Assembly: GCA_002699145.1 (NCBI GenBank)
Contig: PABK01000008.1
Coordinates: 1 to 64,000 of the forward strand
From: Halioglobus sp.
Lineage (GTDB): Bacteria; Pseudomonadota; Gammaproteobacteria; Pseudomonadales; Halieaceae
Reading direction: 5' to 3'
Length of the DNA stretch: 64,000 bases
The notes beneath the pieces were generated by a model. The model saw only the letters and a program-made list of their open reading frames with translations. It was not told the origin of the DNA and did not search any database. A program made the position numbers and the translations under genes. Of this stretch, positions 19,168-29,065 are shown one piece after another. Each line of letters opens with the position of its first letter. Position 1 is the first letter of the stretch.

Positions 19168-21258
19168 CTAAAGGTTCGACTTGACCACGCGCCGCCGGCG
19201 GCGGCCGCGATGCGACCGGTGACCGGCCTGGTCGCCGGGCTCTTCCCGCGCTTCTGGATCAAATATCAGCGTGTTGCGCGGCCAATCTTCGGCCCAAGGC
19301 GGCGGGGCCTGCCAGTTGACCGTTTCCAGGCCCAAGATGATGTACAGCGCCACCGCGTAAGCGCACAGGTCAAAAGCCTCATTCGGCCGCTTGCCGGGCT
19401 TCTTCCACTTCCCGGTGGCGGCGTCCTTGACCTCATAGGTCAGCTCGTCAAACCACCACCGCCCCAACCAGTCGGGCACATGCATATACCCAGCGCCGGG
19501 GCTATCCCGATCCATCGCCAGCGCAACGATATCTTTTAGCAGGTCAGTGCCCAATATCCACAGAGGCACATCACCCCGGGCCTTGGATTTACGCGACTTG
19601 CGACCCGAATTGTCTGGATAGGTCTTCCTGACGCGGTTTGACGTTTTCGTGCTGCCGCCCTTAAGCAGGTAAACCCTGTCCTGCAGCCCATCCCTTTTCA
19701 GACGCCGGTAATAGTCGTACGCCTGTGACGTCACCGACTCTTCGCCATGGCCCTCACCACCAGTGTCGACACCCATCGCCGCTATGGGCATCCGGCGTCC
19801 GGATCCGTCTGCCAGCCGATAAGACCTGCGCAGCACGTCCCTGGTCAACAGATCCCAATCCTCGCCGTGGGTGGCCGGGCTGATCCTCCGCGGCTCCTGG
19901 TCATTATTCGGCCCGCGGTCCTCCTTGATATTGAACCGGTCCACAAGCCACATTTCCCGCCCAGGCCCAAATCCATGAATCTGCACCACAAAGCGCCGAT
20001 TCTTTCCGCCTTGGACATCCACAGTGGCGATCAACACGCGCACGCCTGCCGGCACCGTGCGATGCTCGATGGCTTCGGTGCGGTCCATGAGCTGCAGGCT
20101 GGACCGGGACTTCGCAGAAACTCTGCTCTTGTACGGCCGCCCCCAGTCTGTGTTGATGACCGTTTTGAGATCTTCCTGGTCACCAGTTTCCGCAAAGGTC
20201 GCTTCCGCCGCGGCCAGCTTCGCCCTCAGCTGACCCCAGGTCTGGTAGGCCGCCGCGGGACCCTCCATCCAGAACGACGCAATCCGGACCGGCCGCCTGG
20301 CGCCATGGATGACGCCATCCACGTCTAGCTCGCAGCCTTCAGGCAGCCAGCGGTGCTCTCTGTTCAGCTGCCGCTTTTTCTTCGGGTCCAGCTCCACTGC
20401 GCAGTGCGGGCAAAAAACCAGGCCAGACTCCATGTTGAAGTTTTCTTTGACTGGCTGGAACCACTGCCGGCATCCCTTCTCGGGGCACTGCCAGTATAGG
20501 CGGCGCCGGTCCCCCTGGTTGTACAGATCCAGGATGCCCGTTGTGGGTGGAGCCCGGTGCGGCTCGTCTTCAGGGAGCCGCCAATCCGCATCCAGCACGG
20601 GTCGACCCGGGGACGACTCGGCCATCGTCATGCCGGTGGAGCCGAATGTCTGAGTGCGCTTGCCGGCCAACTGGAACGCGGATCCCTCGCCGCCAATGTC
20701 GGGGGGCATCCGGTCATAGTCCGTCAGCAGCACGAACTGATAGTCGGAGCTGGCGAACACGTTCTTGCTGGGCCATTTGATCGCCAGGTAATTGCCCGCG
20801 CGGAATATTTTGTCGTGGACGTTGTTGTCGTTTGCCCTGGGACTCAGCCGCTCCAGCAAGTCCGGCGATGCGTTAAACTCCCGGTCCAGTCGCTTCTTGG
20901 AAAATTCGCGCGCCTTTTCCTCGGTGATCTGGGCCAGCAGGCCGTCACCGGGATCATTGATAACCTTGTAGGCGATATACCCGTCTATCAGGCCAAGGGT
21001 CTTCCCAGTCCTGGCAGGGCCGGCAAAAATCACCGCGTCATACAATCGGGAGCCCATGCAATCCATGGGCTCTACCATGTAGGGCGTTTTCTCCGGCGAC
21101 CACAGCGTCCGGGTGCCATTACCGTGCACGACGTAGAGCGATTCGCGCGCCGCATCGCTTACCCGGATGCGCCGCGGCGGACGCAGCAAATCCGTAATAC
21201 CAAGCGCCGACTCTGTGGCGCGGGTGCGGAACGCCTCGGCGTGGTTGTCAGCCGTCAC
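19168..21258 (-). CDS. Terminase large subunit (gpA family)
   Basis: FAGPARTGKTLGLIDGYIAYKVINDPGDGLLAQIT; CPHCAVELD zinc-like; synteny. Confidence 0.96.
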   Translation of the reverse strand: MTADNHAEAFRTRATESALGITDLLRPPRRIRVSDAARESLYVVHGNGTRTLWSPEKTPYMVEPMDCMGSRLYDAVIFAGPARTGKTLGLIDGYIAYKVINDPGDGLLAQITEEKAREFSKKRLDREFNASPDLLERLSPRANDNNVHDKIFRAGNYLAIKWPSKNVFASSDYQFVLLTDYDRMPPDIGGEGSAFQLAGKRTQTFGSTGMTMAESSPGRPVLDADWRLPEDEPHRAPPTTGILDLYNQGDRRRLYWQCPEKGCRQWFQPVKENFNMESGLVFCPHCAVELDPKKKRQLNREHRWLPEGCELDVDGVIHGARRPVRIASFWMEGPAAAYQTWGQLRAKLAAAEATFAETGDQEDLKTVINTDWGRPYKSRVSAKSRSSLQLMDRTEAIEHRTVPAGVRVLIATVDVQGGKNRRFVVQIHGFGPGREMWLVDRFNIKEDRGPNNDQEPRRISPATHGEDWDLLTRDVLRRSYRLADGSGRRMPIAAMGVDTGGEGHGEESVTSQAYDYYRRLKRDGLQDRVYLLKGGSTKTSNRVRKTYPDNSGRKSRKSKARGDVPLWILGTDLLKDIVALAMDRDSPGAGYMHVPDWLGRWWFDELTYEVKDAATGKWKKPGKRPNEAFDLCAYAVALYIILGLETVNWQAPPPWAEDWPRNTLIFDPEAREEPGDQAGHRSHRGRRRRRVVKSNL

Positions 21259-21761
21259 TATTCGTCGACCTCTGATTCCAGCGCCCTGGACACAGCGGCC
21301 GCTGTTTCGTTGCGCACGCCGTCAAGCACTTCCTGGACCAGCACAAGACCCTCCGGCGCCAGGTTCGCATCTCGCTCCAGTATGTCTGGGATCGAATCCA
21401 GGGCTGCCGCAACGGTCTTGCAGAACGCGGCCAGGCATCGTGCGTGTTCGGACTCAGGAATCAGCCCGCCCAGCTTTTCCTCGAGCTGCACGCGATACAG
21501 CTCAGACTGATACCACGCCTTACGGGCCTCCGGAAAACTATCCAGATCCAGATCTCCGCCAGGGCTACTGCCCGCTGGCGAATACATGAACTTGACCACC
21601 TGCCGCGCGTCGTAGACCGGATTGCCACGCACCTGGTCGGCCGGGGGGATCCCGGACTGCCCGATCCGCTTCGACACCGTTTTGCGGTCCATACCGAGGA
21701 AGTCCGCCAGCTTGCTGACGGACCAGTGGTATGCAGCTTCGGTGCCAACAACCTTGGCCAA
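21258..21761 (-). CDS. Terminase small subunit (Nu1-like)
   Basis: WSVSKLADFLGMDRKTVSKRI winged HTH; ATGA-type overlap with the large subunit. Confidence 0.85.
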   Translation of the reverse strand: MAKVVGTEAAYHWSVSKLADFLGMDRKTVSKRIGQSGIPPADQVRGNPVYDARQVVKFMYSPAGSSPGGDLDLDSFPEARKAWYQSELYRVQLEEKLGGLIPESEHARCLAAFCKTVAAALDSIPDILERDANLAPEGLVLVQEVLDGVRNETAAAVSRALESEVDE

Positions 21762-21982
21762 AACGCCCCCAGACCGACCTGTGGCCGCGCTTCACCCCGG
21801 CAGCTGCAGGTCTCCCCCTTCCCCACCTTCCCCAGGCGGGCCACTGCGAGATAATTACTATATTTCAAGCGGAATTTACAATTTACGGGAGACCTGCAGC
21901 TGAGGCCCTACAACCCGAAAAACTATCCGAAGGCCGCGATTTCCGCGCCCCCGTGGACACTGGCTATCAGGGTAAGGACCCG

Positions 21983-22315
21983 CTAACCCCCGCCATCATC
22001 GGCGCGGCCCGCCGGCAGGCAAACCTCGCGCACGTAATCCTGCAGCGTGCGCACGCGGTCCGCCAGCTCCCAATACCGCGCGTTGTTTTCAGCCGCAGCG
22101 CGCAGCACGTCACCCGAGCTTGCCGGCCGATCAGGTGGAAGCATACGCAGCTGAGATGGTGCCAACATGTCGCGCGGATCAGGGCTCGGAATCACCGGAC
22201 ACAGGTCCACGTGCCGTGGCGTTGAAGCCGCGCACCCCAGCAAGATCCAAGCAATCGCCAGCGGCGGCATCATTCTCCATGTATTGTTCCAGCGCATGGT
22301 CCACCATCCCTTCAT
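21983..22315 (-). CDS. Rz1-like outer-membrane spanin lipoprotein
   Basis: Lipobox ILLGC; overlaps the i-spanin ORF in a different frame. Confidence 0.72.
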   Translation of the reverse strand: MKGWWTMRWNNTWRMMPPLAIAWILLGCAASTPRHVDLCPVIPSPDPRDMLAPSQLRMLPPDRPASSGDVLRAAAENNARYWELADRVRTLQDYVREVCLPAGRADDGGG

Positions 22316-22601
22316 ATTCTGCTCGCAGCTGGTCCCGGCGAAGCGCCTCGCGCTCAACTGCCTCGAGCCTGCCCAGCCGCTCGTTCGCAAGCGCGCGACC
22401 CGCCTTCTCCGCGGCCAAAGCCGCGCGCGCCGTACCAAGCTCAAGCTCTGCCATCCGCTCGCCGAGGCGCCACGCCTGCACTTGCCAGCCAGCACCGGCC
22501 GCCAACGACACCACCGTCGCAGCCGCCGCAACCCGCCAGGGCACCCGGGACTTAAGGACTGCCAACATCACGCTGCGCGAAAGCCGCGGCCACATTGGCA
22601 A
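22179..22601 (-). CDS. Rz-like inner-membrane spanin
   Basis: N-terminal TM followed by coiled-coil (ERMAELELGTARAALAAEKAGRALANERLGRLEAVEREAL). Confidence 0.75.
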   Translation of the reverse strand: MPMWPRLSRSVMLAVLKSRVPWRVAAAATVVSLAAGAGWQVQAWRLGERMAELELGTARAALAAEKAGRALANERLGRLEAVEREALRRDQLRAEYEGMVDHALEQYMENDAAAGDCLDLAGVRGFNATARGPVSGDSEP

Positions 22602-22746
22602 AAGAGTACGAGGCGATCACCGCAGAACTGATCATCGCGTAATCTGCGCCAGTTATCTTACCGGTAGCCATTGCAAAGGACGCAGGCACCTGAACAAGCA
22701 GCGTAACCAGGAATTTTCGCGACCTGAATTTGTTGTCCATGCTCAA
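22552..22746 (-). CDS. Putative holin
   Basis: 64 aa with hydrophobic segments, between endolysin and Rz. Confidence 0.7.
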   Translation of the reverse strand: MSMDNKFRSRKFLVTLLVQVPASFAMATGKITGADYAMISSAVIASYSFANVAAAFAQRDVGSP

Positions 22747-23204
22747 CCCGGTATCAGCTCGTAGTGCGGCAGGTCATGGAGCTGCTGGTCCACAGTCCTG
22801 CCATCCGAATCCCAATCGCCGCCCCATCGTATTCTGTGCTGCATGCGGCCCTCCGCCCTCAGCCGGCGTGCCACTTCATCAACTCGCCCAGCAAGTACGC
22901 AAAAGGCCTTTGCATCGCCCCAGTCTATGTCACGGATCTGAGCTTCATACGGTGCCAGATCAACAGCCCAACTGGGCTCACGGTTGTGCTTCGAGTCAGG
23001 CCACTGCAGCGATGATGCTCCCGCTCGGTATGCGGCATCTTGATCTTCCCTGGATCGGAATCCACACACCACAGTGATGTCATAGTGTGCGATCAGTTCA
23101 CGGCAAAGCACCTGCAGATCTTGGTGGCAGGTCGCCAGGCGGCGGCGGCTGGCCAGGCTGAACTCAGGCATTGGGCACGCCTTGGGCCTTGACTCGCAGA
23201 TCAT
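22743..23204 (-). CDS. Endolysin, M15-type peptidase
   Basis: VVCGFRSREDQDAAYRAGASSLQWPDSKHNREPSWAVDLAPY: SxHN...AVD Zn-binding signature. Confidence 0.9.
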   Translation of the reverse strand: MICESRPKACPMPEFSLASRRRLATCHQDLQVLCRELIAHYDITVVCGFRSREDQDAAYRAGASSLQWPDSKHNREPSWAVDLAPYEAQIRDIDWGDAKAFCVLAGRVDEVARRLRAEGRMQHRIRWGGDWDSDGRTVDQQLHDLPHYELIPG

Positions 23205-23481
23205 CTTCGATCTCTACGGCTTCGCCTGTGCTGGGATTCCACAGGTCTGCGTAAACCTTGTAATCACCTGGCTCCCACGAATTGGTAGCATCCCTGGAAA
23301 ACAACCCCACGAAACGGGTGCCGGCATCGTTCTTCTGCGTCAAATCCATCTGCCCAATGGCTGAGGCGCCCGGAGAGGCCTTCACCATGACCCTGCAGCT
23401 CCAGCCAGTCAGCTCCGGATCTCCCTCCAGGCCATACTTAAGGCCAAGGCTGGCACCCTGCGCAATCACCCTGCCCGCCAT
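23164..23481 (-). CDS. Hypothetical phage protein
   Basis: Overlapping ORF in the late operon. Confidence 0.6.
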   Translation of the reverse strand: MAGRVIAQGASLGLKYGLEGDPELTGWSCRVMVKASPGASAIGQMDLTQKNDAGTRFVGLFSRDATNSWEPGDYKVYADLWNPSTGEAVEIEDDLRVKAQGVPNA

Positions 23482-24050
23482 GTCAGCCCTCCGACGGATT
23501 CAAGTTGAGCGGGCGCACCCACAGAATCAAATGTCTGTAGAGACGCCACGGAATCCAGATAAATCAGGATGTCTTGCCCGTCAAGATTCTGACGGTACAC
23601 GAGACTTACCGTCTGACCGGCGGTATTGAACAGCCCTGCCGCGGGGCGAAGAACTCGATGAATATTCGCGCTCGCATCCTGACCAGACATCTCGAACACA
23701 CCATGGCCAGCGATCAGGCGATAGGCCTTCAGCAGGGAAATGTCCCGGCCCTCGAAAGTGTAAACGCCAGAAATCGCTTCTAGCCTGCGATGCACGCGAA
23801 ACGTGGCGTCTTGACCTTGAGTAACGAAACCACCGGAACTGGCCACCAGGGCATGTTCCTGAACCACCCGAAAGTCCGCATTCTGACCGGAAGTTGAGAA
23901 ATCACCTTCGCCCGCTTGTAGATAACGCTGGGAGACCAATCCTGCCGCAGGCCCGACGGTCTCAAAAACACCAGTTTCTGCAGAAAGTAGATATGTTGCG
24001 GACGCAAACTGAAAGAATGTCGTGCCGACTGCAAATGTGCCTACAGACAC
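23466..24050 (-). CDS. Virion protein made of about six 22-aa repeats
   Basis: L.A..G.F...GQ.A......R periodicity (LVASSGGFVTQGQDATFRVHRR / LIAGHGVFEMSGQDASANIHRV). Confidence 0.68.
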   Translation of the reverse strand: MSVGTFAVGTTFFQFASATYLLSAETGVFETVGPAAGLVSQRYLQAGEGDFSTSGQNADFRVVQEHALVASSGGFVTQGQDATFRVHRRLEAISGVYTFEGRDISLLKAYRLIAGHGVFEMSGQDASANIHRVLRPAAGLFNTAGQTVSLVYRQNLDGQDILIYLDSVASLQTFDSVGAPAQLESVGGLTWRAG

Positions 24051-25205
24051 TTAAAAGTCCCCGGAATCATAAGTCAGCATCAGCTCCAGCGATGCCTTGT
24101 CCTTAGCGTAATACTGATCGTTGGCGCCAATCGCAGGATAAACGACCGGATGCGGCTGCGGAGCAAATGCCGCAGGCGGGTAGCCGTATGAATATGAAAT
24201 CAACCCGCCGAGATATGTAAAGATCGCCGCTATGGTGTCCACGTTTTCTGATGCTGTTTCGGACACGGCCTGCCACTCGCCGCAGACAACCGGCACGGTC
24301 GCGCTTGCCCAGGACGAGATATAGCCAAGCGTGTCATCTATATCTCCCGGAAAGCGGTCCGACGTTGGGTAAAAATGCGGCTGGCAAAAATCCAGCAGGT
24401 CCTGCGTGTTCGCGTAACCGAATGCGCCACTTGGAAATGGCAGAACCCCGCACGTAACCAGCGCGTCAGGGTCAACAGCCTTGATGGCGTCACGCTCCTG
24501 CGTTATCCAGTCGCGCACCGTGTCGTCGTCCACCGAAGCCCCCTCCGCAACGCACTGGTTGTAGTAGACTCCTTGGCTGCCGTAGTTACCAGCGAATATG
24601 TCTGCAGTGGGGTCGGCGCTTATGTACGGCTCGTTAATGAGGTCATAGGCCATTACCGTTGTCGCGTTCCCCGAGTCGACAACAGCCTGCACCAGTTGTG
24701 TCCAGAAATACTCCTGCACGTCCCAGCGATCGGCGTATGGCAAAGCCTCGTACCACGCAGGAGCATCATCCGGCACCCCGACATTGCAGCCGCACAGAAT
24801 CATGTACAGGCCCGCCTGTCTGGCTTGGTCGACCTGATAGATCAGGTTAGCCATTTGCGTGGTGCGCACGGAAAGGCTGTTTTCGTCCGCCCCGGTGATG
24901 TACTGAAACATCTGCAATTGCACGCGGTGGACATTTGCTCCCATGCGCTTATTACCACGCAACTCGCTGCGGATTGCGGACTTCACGGCGGCGGCCTGCG
25001 TCTCGTAGTAATCATCCCAGTGCTGGATGACCGCTGAGCCGTGGTCGAACTCCAGATTGTGGAACCCGTAGGGGTTAATCACTCCGGTTTCGGCAGTGAC
25101 CAGCGAAGATCCGATCGTTGCGACACGCGGCAAGGTATGCCGCAGCTTGATAGCGGACCCGCCAATCGCGACGCGGCTTGTGCCGACCTTGACGCCTTTA
25201 GACAT
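24051..25205 (-). CDS. GH5-like glycoside hydrolase (endoglucanase/mannanase type), likely virion-associated
   Basis: AYDLINEPY (acid/base Asn-Glu-Pro) and VVCGEWQ (nucleophile Glu) in clan GH-A order and spacing. Confidence 0.8.
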   Translation of the reverse strand: MSKGVKVGTSRVAIGGSAIKLRHTLPRVATIGSSLVTAETGVINPYGFHNLEFDHGSAVIQHWDDYYETQAAAVKSAIRSELRGNKRMGANVHRVQLQMFQYITGADENSLSVRTTQMANLIYQVDQARQAGLYMILCGCNVGVPDDAPAWYEALPYADRWDVQEYFWTQLVQAVVDSGNATTVMAYDLINEPYISADPTADIFAGNYGSQGVYYNQCVAEGASVDDDTVRDWITQERDAIKAVDPDALVTCGVLPFPSGAFGYANTQDLLDFCQPHFYPTSDRFPGDIDDTLGYISSWASATVPVVCGEWQAVSETASENVDTIAAIFTYLGGLISYSYGYPPAAFAPQPHPVVYPAIGANDQYYAKDKASLELMLTYDSGDF

Positions 25206-26451
25206 CGTAGGTCACGCCCATTGCGTGCTTGAATGAATGGGCGCCTACTGGATAAAACTTCTTCTCACTGGACGATGTCAGATCATGCGCAGCAATAGCC
25301 ATCTCCATCAGCGTGAAGTTGGCCATTACGCGGGTTGAGTCCAGTATTGTCGCCTCCAGCGCGCCATCGATATAAAACCGGGTTTCCGCGTCGTCATGGT
25401 CATACACTATGCGGAAAGTCTTGTTGGTGGTCGAGCCAGCCACACCCGTATCAGTTTTGGTAACACCGCCAGCGTTGCGCACCACAGCGTGCCAGTTGTT
25501 GCTGCTCGGTGTCAGCTCAAAGAACATGCCCTGCGGGTTTACCGCTGTGACCGTCGACAAGAAACCAACGTAGTAATGGTGGCCATTGGACACAGGGTCA
25601 GTGTCGCTGGTGCCGCACATCCAAGACTGGTCAAACGACCTGTTACCAGCCCAGAAGGAAACTGCCATAGAGCTTTTTAGGGACACCCTGCCCGTTGACG
25701 AACTGCCGGTAGTCAGTGTTACAACCTGCCCGAGAAAGTTGGTTACGGTTGCGCCCGCGCCCGTGCCGCTCTGGTTGACCGTGTAAGGGTCCTTTCCAAA
25801 GTCATCGCCATCGGAGCTTGTGAAGCCTATCGGCGCCCCAAAAAAAGCGCACGCGCCCTGGACAGAGCTTTTTGCTCGGGTGAAGATGATTTCTGACATG
25901 GTGCGGTCGAATTGGTCGACCGTGGCCTTTCTTCCGTTACCGCCCTGCTCAACCGGAACAAACTCTGCGCCGGTAAGGGCAGACGCGGCGGTCATGTCCC
26001 CAATATCAACGTCCTGCAACGCCGCAATGTCGTCAGCCATGTCGTTAATATTTTCGGCCGCCGTGACCGTAATGTACCCTAGTTTGGTGCGCTCGGCGGG
26101 GGTGAGGATTTTGGCGTTTGTACCCTCCACCATATTTGACATGTCTTTCAGCGAGTCCGCGTCAGCAACCAGCCGGATTTCTATATTGCCTCCAGACCAG
26201 TTCACTGCATTGTCGGAGTTGCTGGAGTTGATAACTGTGTCCACAGACAGGCTGGTGCCCGATGCGGTGTATGTGCCCTCAAAAAGCATGTAATCGGTGC
26301 CGGAGGCATCGATAGCGAAGAACGTGCGCGAATCACCCTCGCCCAACACGTCGGGTATTCCCCGGTGATACTTCAGCGCAGTCGTCAAGGTCAGCGGTCC
26401 TGTGCCGGTGGTGGCAGACCTGCTGCCCGTGTTGTTTTCGAAATCCGACAT
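25198..26451 (-). CDS. Tail-fibre-like protein with LamG/concanavalin-like C-terminal domain
   Basis: ILTPAERTKLGYITVTAAENINDMADDIAAL is a typical tail-fibre motif; TFRIVYDHDDAETRFYIDGALEATI resembles a LamG-like domain. Confidence 0.75.
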   Translation of the reverse strand: MSDFENNTGSRSATTGTGPLTLTTALKYHRGIPDVLGEGDSRTFFAIDASGTDYMLFEGTYTASGTSLSVDTVINSSNSDNAVNWSGGNIEIRLVADADSLKDMSNMVEGTNAKILTPAERTKLGYITVTAAENINDMADDIAALQDVDIGDMTAASALTGAEFVPVEQGGNGRKATVDQFDRTMSEIIFTRAKSSVQGACAFFGAPIGFTSSDGDDFGKDPYTVNQSGTGAGATVTNFLGQVVTLTTGSSSTGRVSLKSSMAVSFWAGNRSFDQSWMCGTSDTDPVSNGHHYYVGFLSTVTAVNPQGMFFELTPSSNNWHAVVRNAGGVTKTDTGVAGSTTNKTFRIVYDHDDAETRFYIDGALEATILDSTRVMANFTLMEMAIAAHDLTSSSEKKFYPVGAHSFKHAMGVTYDV

Positions 26452-26490
26452 CCTACGCTAGCACTCGCGTCTTTCTCATGGGTTGGGCGC

Positions 26491-26958
26491 TCAGGAATCC
26501 TGCAGCACGCCGTTCACTTCACTGAAGTCAACGTCCATGCCTTCGCCATCCGCCAAGGTAATGCTTTCCCCCTTGTCCCAGTATCCCACCAACGGGTCCG
26601 CGGGACTGGAGGGCGTGTCGTTGACCAAATACACGTAGCGGAAAGGGCCGAGACTGCCGCCGCTAGCCTTCAGTTGATTCACGCCGGTCTTATCTTCCAG
26701 CACCAGCTTGTACACGCCTCCGCTCTGACCGCTGGACGTGGTGGTAACGTTCAGGCTCGACGTACCACCATCGAGATTGGTGTACGACACCTGGGTAACG
26801 CTGGCGAGAACACAGTCGTCGGTATCGATGGACGGATCGGTGGACTCCGCGCTGGGCGCGGTGTTGGACAGCGCCAGCTTCAGCTGGTCGGAGCCCAGGT
26901 TGTGCACGCCGTGGTTCTTGTGCTCCACGAATCCATTGAGCTTGACGAATGACGCCAT
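26491..26958 (-). CDS. Phage structural protein, hypothetical
   Basis: ORF in the structural operon; NGFVEHKNHGVHNLGSDQLKLALSNTAP. Confidence 0.65.
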   Translation of the reverse strand: MASFVKLNGFVEHKNHGVHNLGSDQLKLALSNTAPSAESTDPSIDTDDCVLASVTQVSYTNLDGGTSSLNVTTTSSGQSGGVYKLVLEDKTGVNQLKASGGSLGPFRYVYLVNDTPSSPADPLVGYWDKGESITLADGEGMDVDFSEVNGVLQDS

Positions 26959-26976
26959 GATTATTCCCCTTGCAAT

Positions 26977-27390
26977 TCAGTTGCCACAGTCTTCATCGCG
27001 CAGCAGGTCTTCCAGTTCCCGCTCCAGCGACCGCTGGCTCGTTCTCAGCCTCCCGAGGCGTTTCAAGTCCCTGTCTGTGGCGCTACCCTCCTGCGCCACC
27101 CGCTCCAGGTTGAAAACCTCAGAATCCGTTTGACGGATCGCTTCTTCCAGCGCCGTCTTCTGTATCGTGTGCTGGTTTTCGCACACCGCGCCTTCCAGCG
27201 ATTCCAGGCGCATATGCACCTGGCGCATCGCCTCCTTGCTACTCTCCCGGAACGTCTCGAAATCCGTCGCCAAGACAAATGGATTGACGAAGACGCCCAA
27301 CCCGACCATCAGCGTGCAGAAAGCCAGAATCGTGAAGTTCGGGTGCTTGTGTATTTCTTTCTCGAGTAGCGATGTCACAATTTCGCGCAC
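26977..27390 (-). CDS. Small membrane protein with coiled-coil C-terminus
   Basis: One TM segment (ILAFCTLMVGLGVFVNPFVLA) followed by charged helix; first gene of the late operon. Confidence 0.6.
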   Translation of the reverse strand: MREIVTSLLEKEIHKHPNFTILAFCTLMVGLGVFVNPFVLATDFETFRESSKEAMRQVHMRLESLEGAVCENQHTIQKTALEEAIRQTDSEVFNLERVAQEGSATDRDLKRLGRLRTSQRSLERELEDLLRDEDCGN

Positions 27391-27490
27391 GTCTATACCC
27401 TGGGTCGCGGCCCACGCATTTATGGTTTGATGAAAGGCTGCGCCCTATGGCGCGAAAATGGGAACCTGCCTGGGTGGAAGATTCCTTGAA

Positions 27491-27530
27491 CGCAAACAAA
27501 AACCCGCCATTTGGCGGGTTTTTGTTTGCG
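27491..27530. terminator. Strong bidirectional terminator at the head of the late operon
   Basis: cgcaaacaaaaacccgcca-tt-tggcgggtttttgtttgcg, 19-bp perfect arms. Confidence 0.85.
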
Positions 27531-27657
27531 CTCTACGGGCTGGAATAATCAGGGCATTTCCCGGCTCCTTGGCGTAATCTATGCTTGATTTTAGTTTTGG
27601 CCAGAATGCCAAAATACACGCTAACGATATACATTTTGTACACGTAAGGCAAGCGCT

Positions 27658-28317
27658 TTATTGAAGGCCCACCTTATAGCCGATTTTGAAAAGCGCCATG
27701 CGATCCACCCTGTCGAGATCGTCGCAAACTTTGGCCCAGTGTTGACGATAGGTATTGCTCCACATTTGTCGCGTGATCGTACGGTTGCTCGAGCTGAACT
27801 TGGCGTCCCACGGAATCTCTCCACCCATCTGCCCCATGCGCCATGCGACCATTTCCCGGATTACCGCGCGAGTCTCCGCCCTCACCCCGGCGCAATACAG
27901 CGCCTCATACTGCCTGGCGTATCGATGCAGGAAGCTCGCCCAACACTCGCTCCGCTTGTGGCAGCGGTCCCGATAACAAAAGTGCACCCACAGCTGTTCC
28001 ATCTCCGTCAGTTCGGAAATGCACCGATGGACGAAAGCCGTCAGCTGCTGGCTGTCCGCGAGCAGCGGCCGCGATCGCCCGCTATTGCGGGTTTCCACGA
28101 CGGACACGCGCGTCGCGGCAGTGCGCGACGGAACCTTCTTGCCATCGCCGCGGTCTACTGGCAGGCGTCGCGCCGGTAAGGCCCCCTGCCCATCGGTGCG
28201 CAAGTGGCGACTGCCAGTGAATGCTCCGACACCCCCGCCACGCTTGTCCACGTGGCCGAATGCCGCAAGCAGGGCCGCCCTGCCAATCCGCACCGCCTCA
28301 TCCCCTTCTGCCCCCAT
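27658..28317 (-). CDS. Hypothetical protein in late-regulator (Q-like) position
   Basis: Last gene before the 27491-27530 terminator and the late operon; no motif certainty. Confidence 0.45.
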   Translation of the reverse strand: MGAEGDEAVRIGRAALLAAFGHVDKRGGGVGAFTGSRHLRTDGQGALPARRLPVDRGDGKKVPSRTAATRVSVVETRNSGRSRPLLADSQQLTAFVHRCISELTEMEQLWVHFCYRDRCHKRSECWASFLHRYARQYEALYCAGVRAETRAVIREMVAWRMGQMGGEIPWDAKFSSSNRTITRQMWSNTYRQHWAKVCDDLDRVDRMALFKIGYKVGLQ

Positions 28318-29065
28318 AATAGCGCCCCCGCCGTACCTTGATCAGCCGCAACAGTTCATCTCTGCAACGGCGCACGCACTGCGCGCCGTGCTCGTATAAC
28401 GCAACGACCCCAGGGTCGGCGCCTCGCATTTCCGCCTGGTCAGCCCCTCCACTCAGGACCTGCGCCCGCTGAGACCACGAGACCTGCAGGTCATCCAGGT
28501 CCTGCAACTCCAGAGCCTGCCGATCCAAGTAGGAACGCACAAACATCACTGCCAGGCCCGCGTGGATCAGGTGCGCATCACACCGGTATACAAACCAGCC
28601 CAGCCTCGCAGCGTGGTGATACTTTTTCAGGTCCTTGGTAAACCCCAGGCCGCGATTGTGGCCGCCGCTCACCATGGCCCCACCCTCAACCTCTACCGCC
28701 AGACCAACATCAGGCCAGGCGAAATCGAAGCGCCAATCTGACAAGCCAGCCTGCTGCAGGCGAAATCGGACGCCATCACCCTTGCCTACGTGTTCTGCGG
28801 CAAAACGGTACTGCACCATGAAGCCGATGTCAGCCGCGCTCAGTTGGCGAGCCAGCTCATCCTCCAGCTCTGACCTGTTGGTCCGTCGCGTGCGGCGGTT
28901 TTCCTGGTACTTCGGCAGCTTGCCGGGCCGCCTTTTCACGCAGCACCCACAAGATCGAAATCGTCGGGCGTCTCGAAACGCACCTTGACGGCAGATGCTC
29001 CCACGGCCTACGCCTCCCGCCTGTTCCAGGCATCTACCGGCGCCCCAGCGAAGCACCGCGAGCAC
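28298..29065 (-). CDS. Phage endonuclease-like protein (Vsr/VRR-NUC-like fold)
   Basis: DWRFDFAWPDVGLAVEVEGG...GFTKDLKKYHHAARLGWFVYRC: D...E-x-E pattern of PD-(D/E)XK nucleases; true start uncertain. Confidence 0.65.
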   Translation of the reverse strand: MLAVLRWGAGRCLEQAGGVGRGSICRQGAFRDARRFRSCGCCVKRRPGKLPKYQENRRTRRTNRSELEDELARQLSAADIGFMVQYRFAAEHVGKGDGVRFRLQQAGLSDWRFDFAWPDVGLAVEVEGGAMVSGGHNRGLGFTKDLKKYHHAARLGWFVYRCDAHLIHAGLAVMFVRSYLDRQALELQDLDDLQVSWSQRAQVLSGGADQAEMRGADPGVVALYEHGAQCVRRCRDELLRLIKVRRGRYYGGRRG

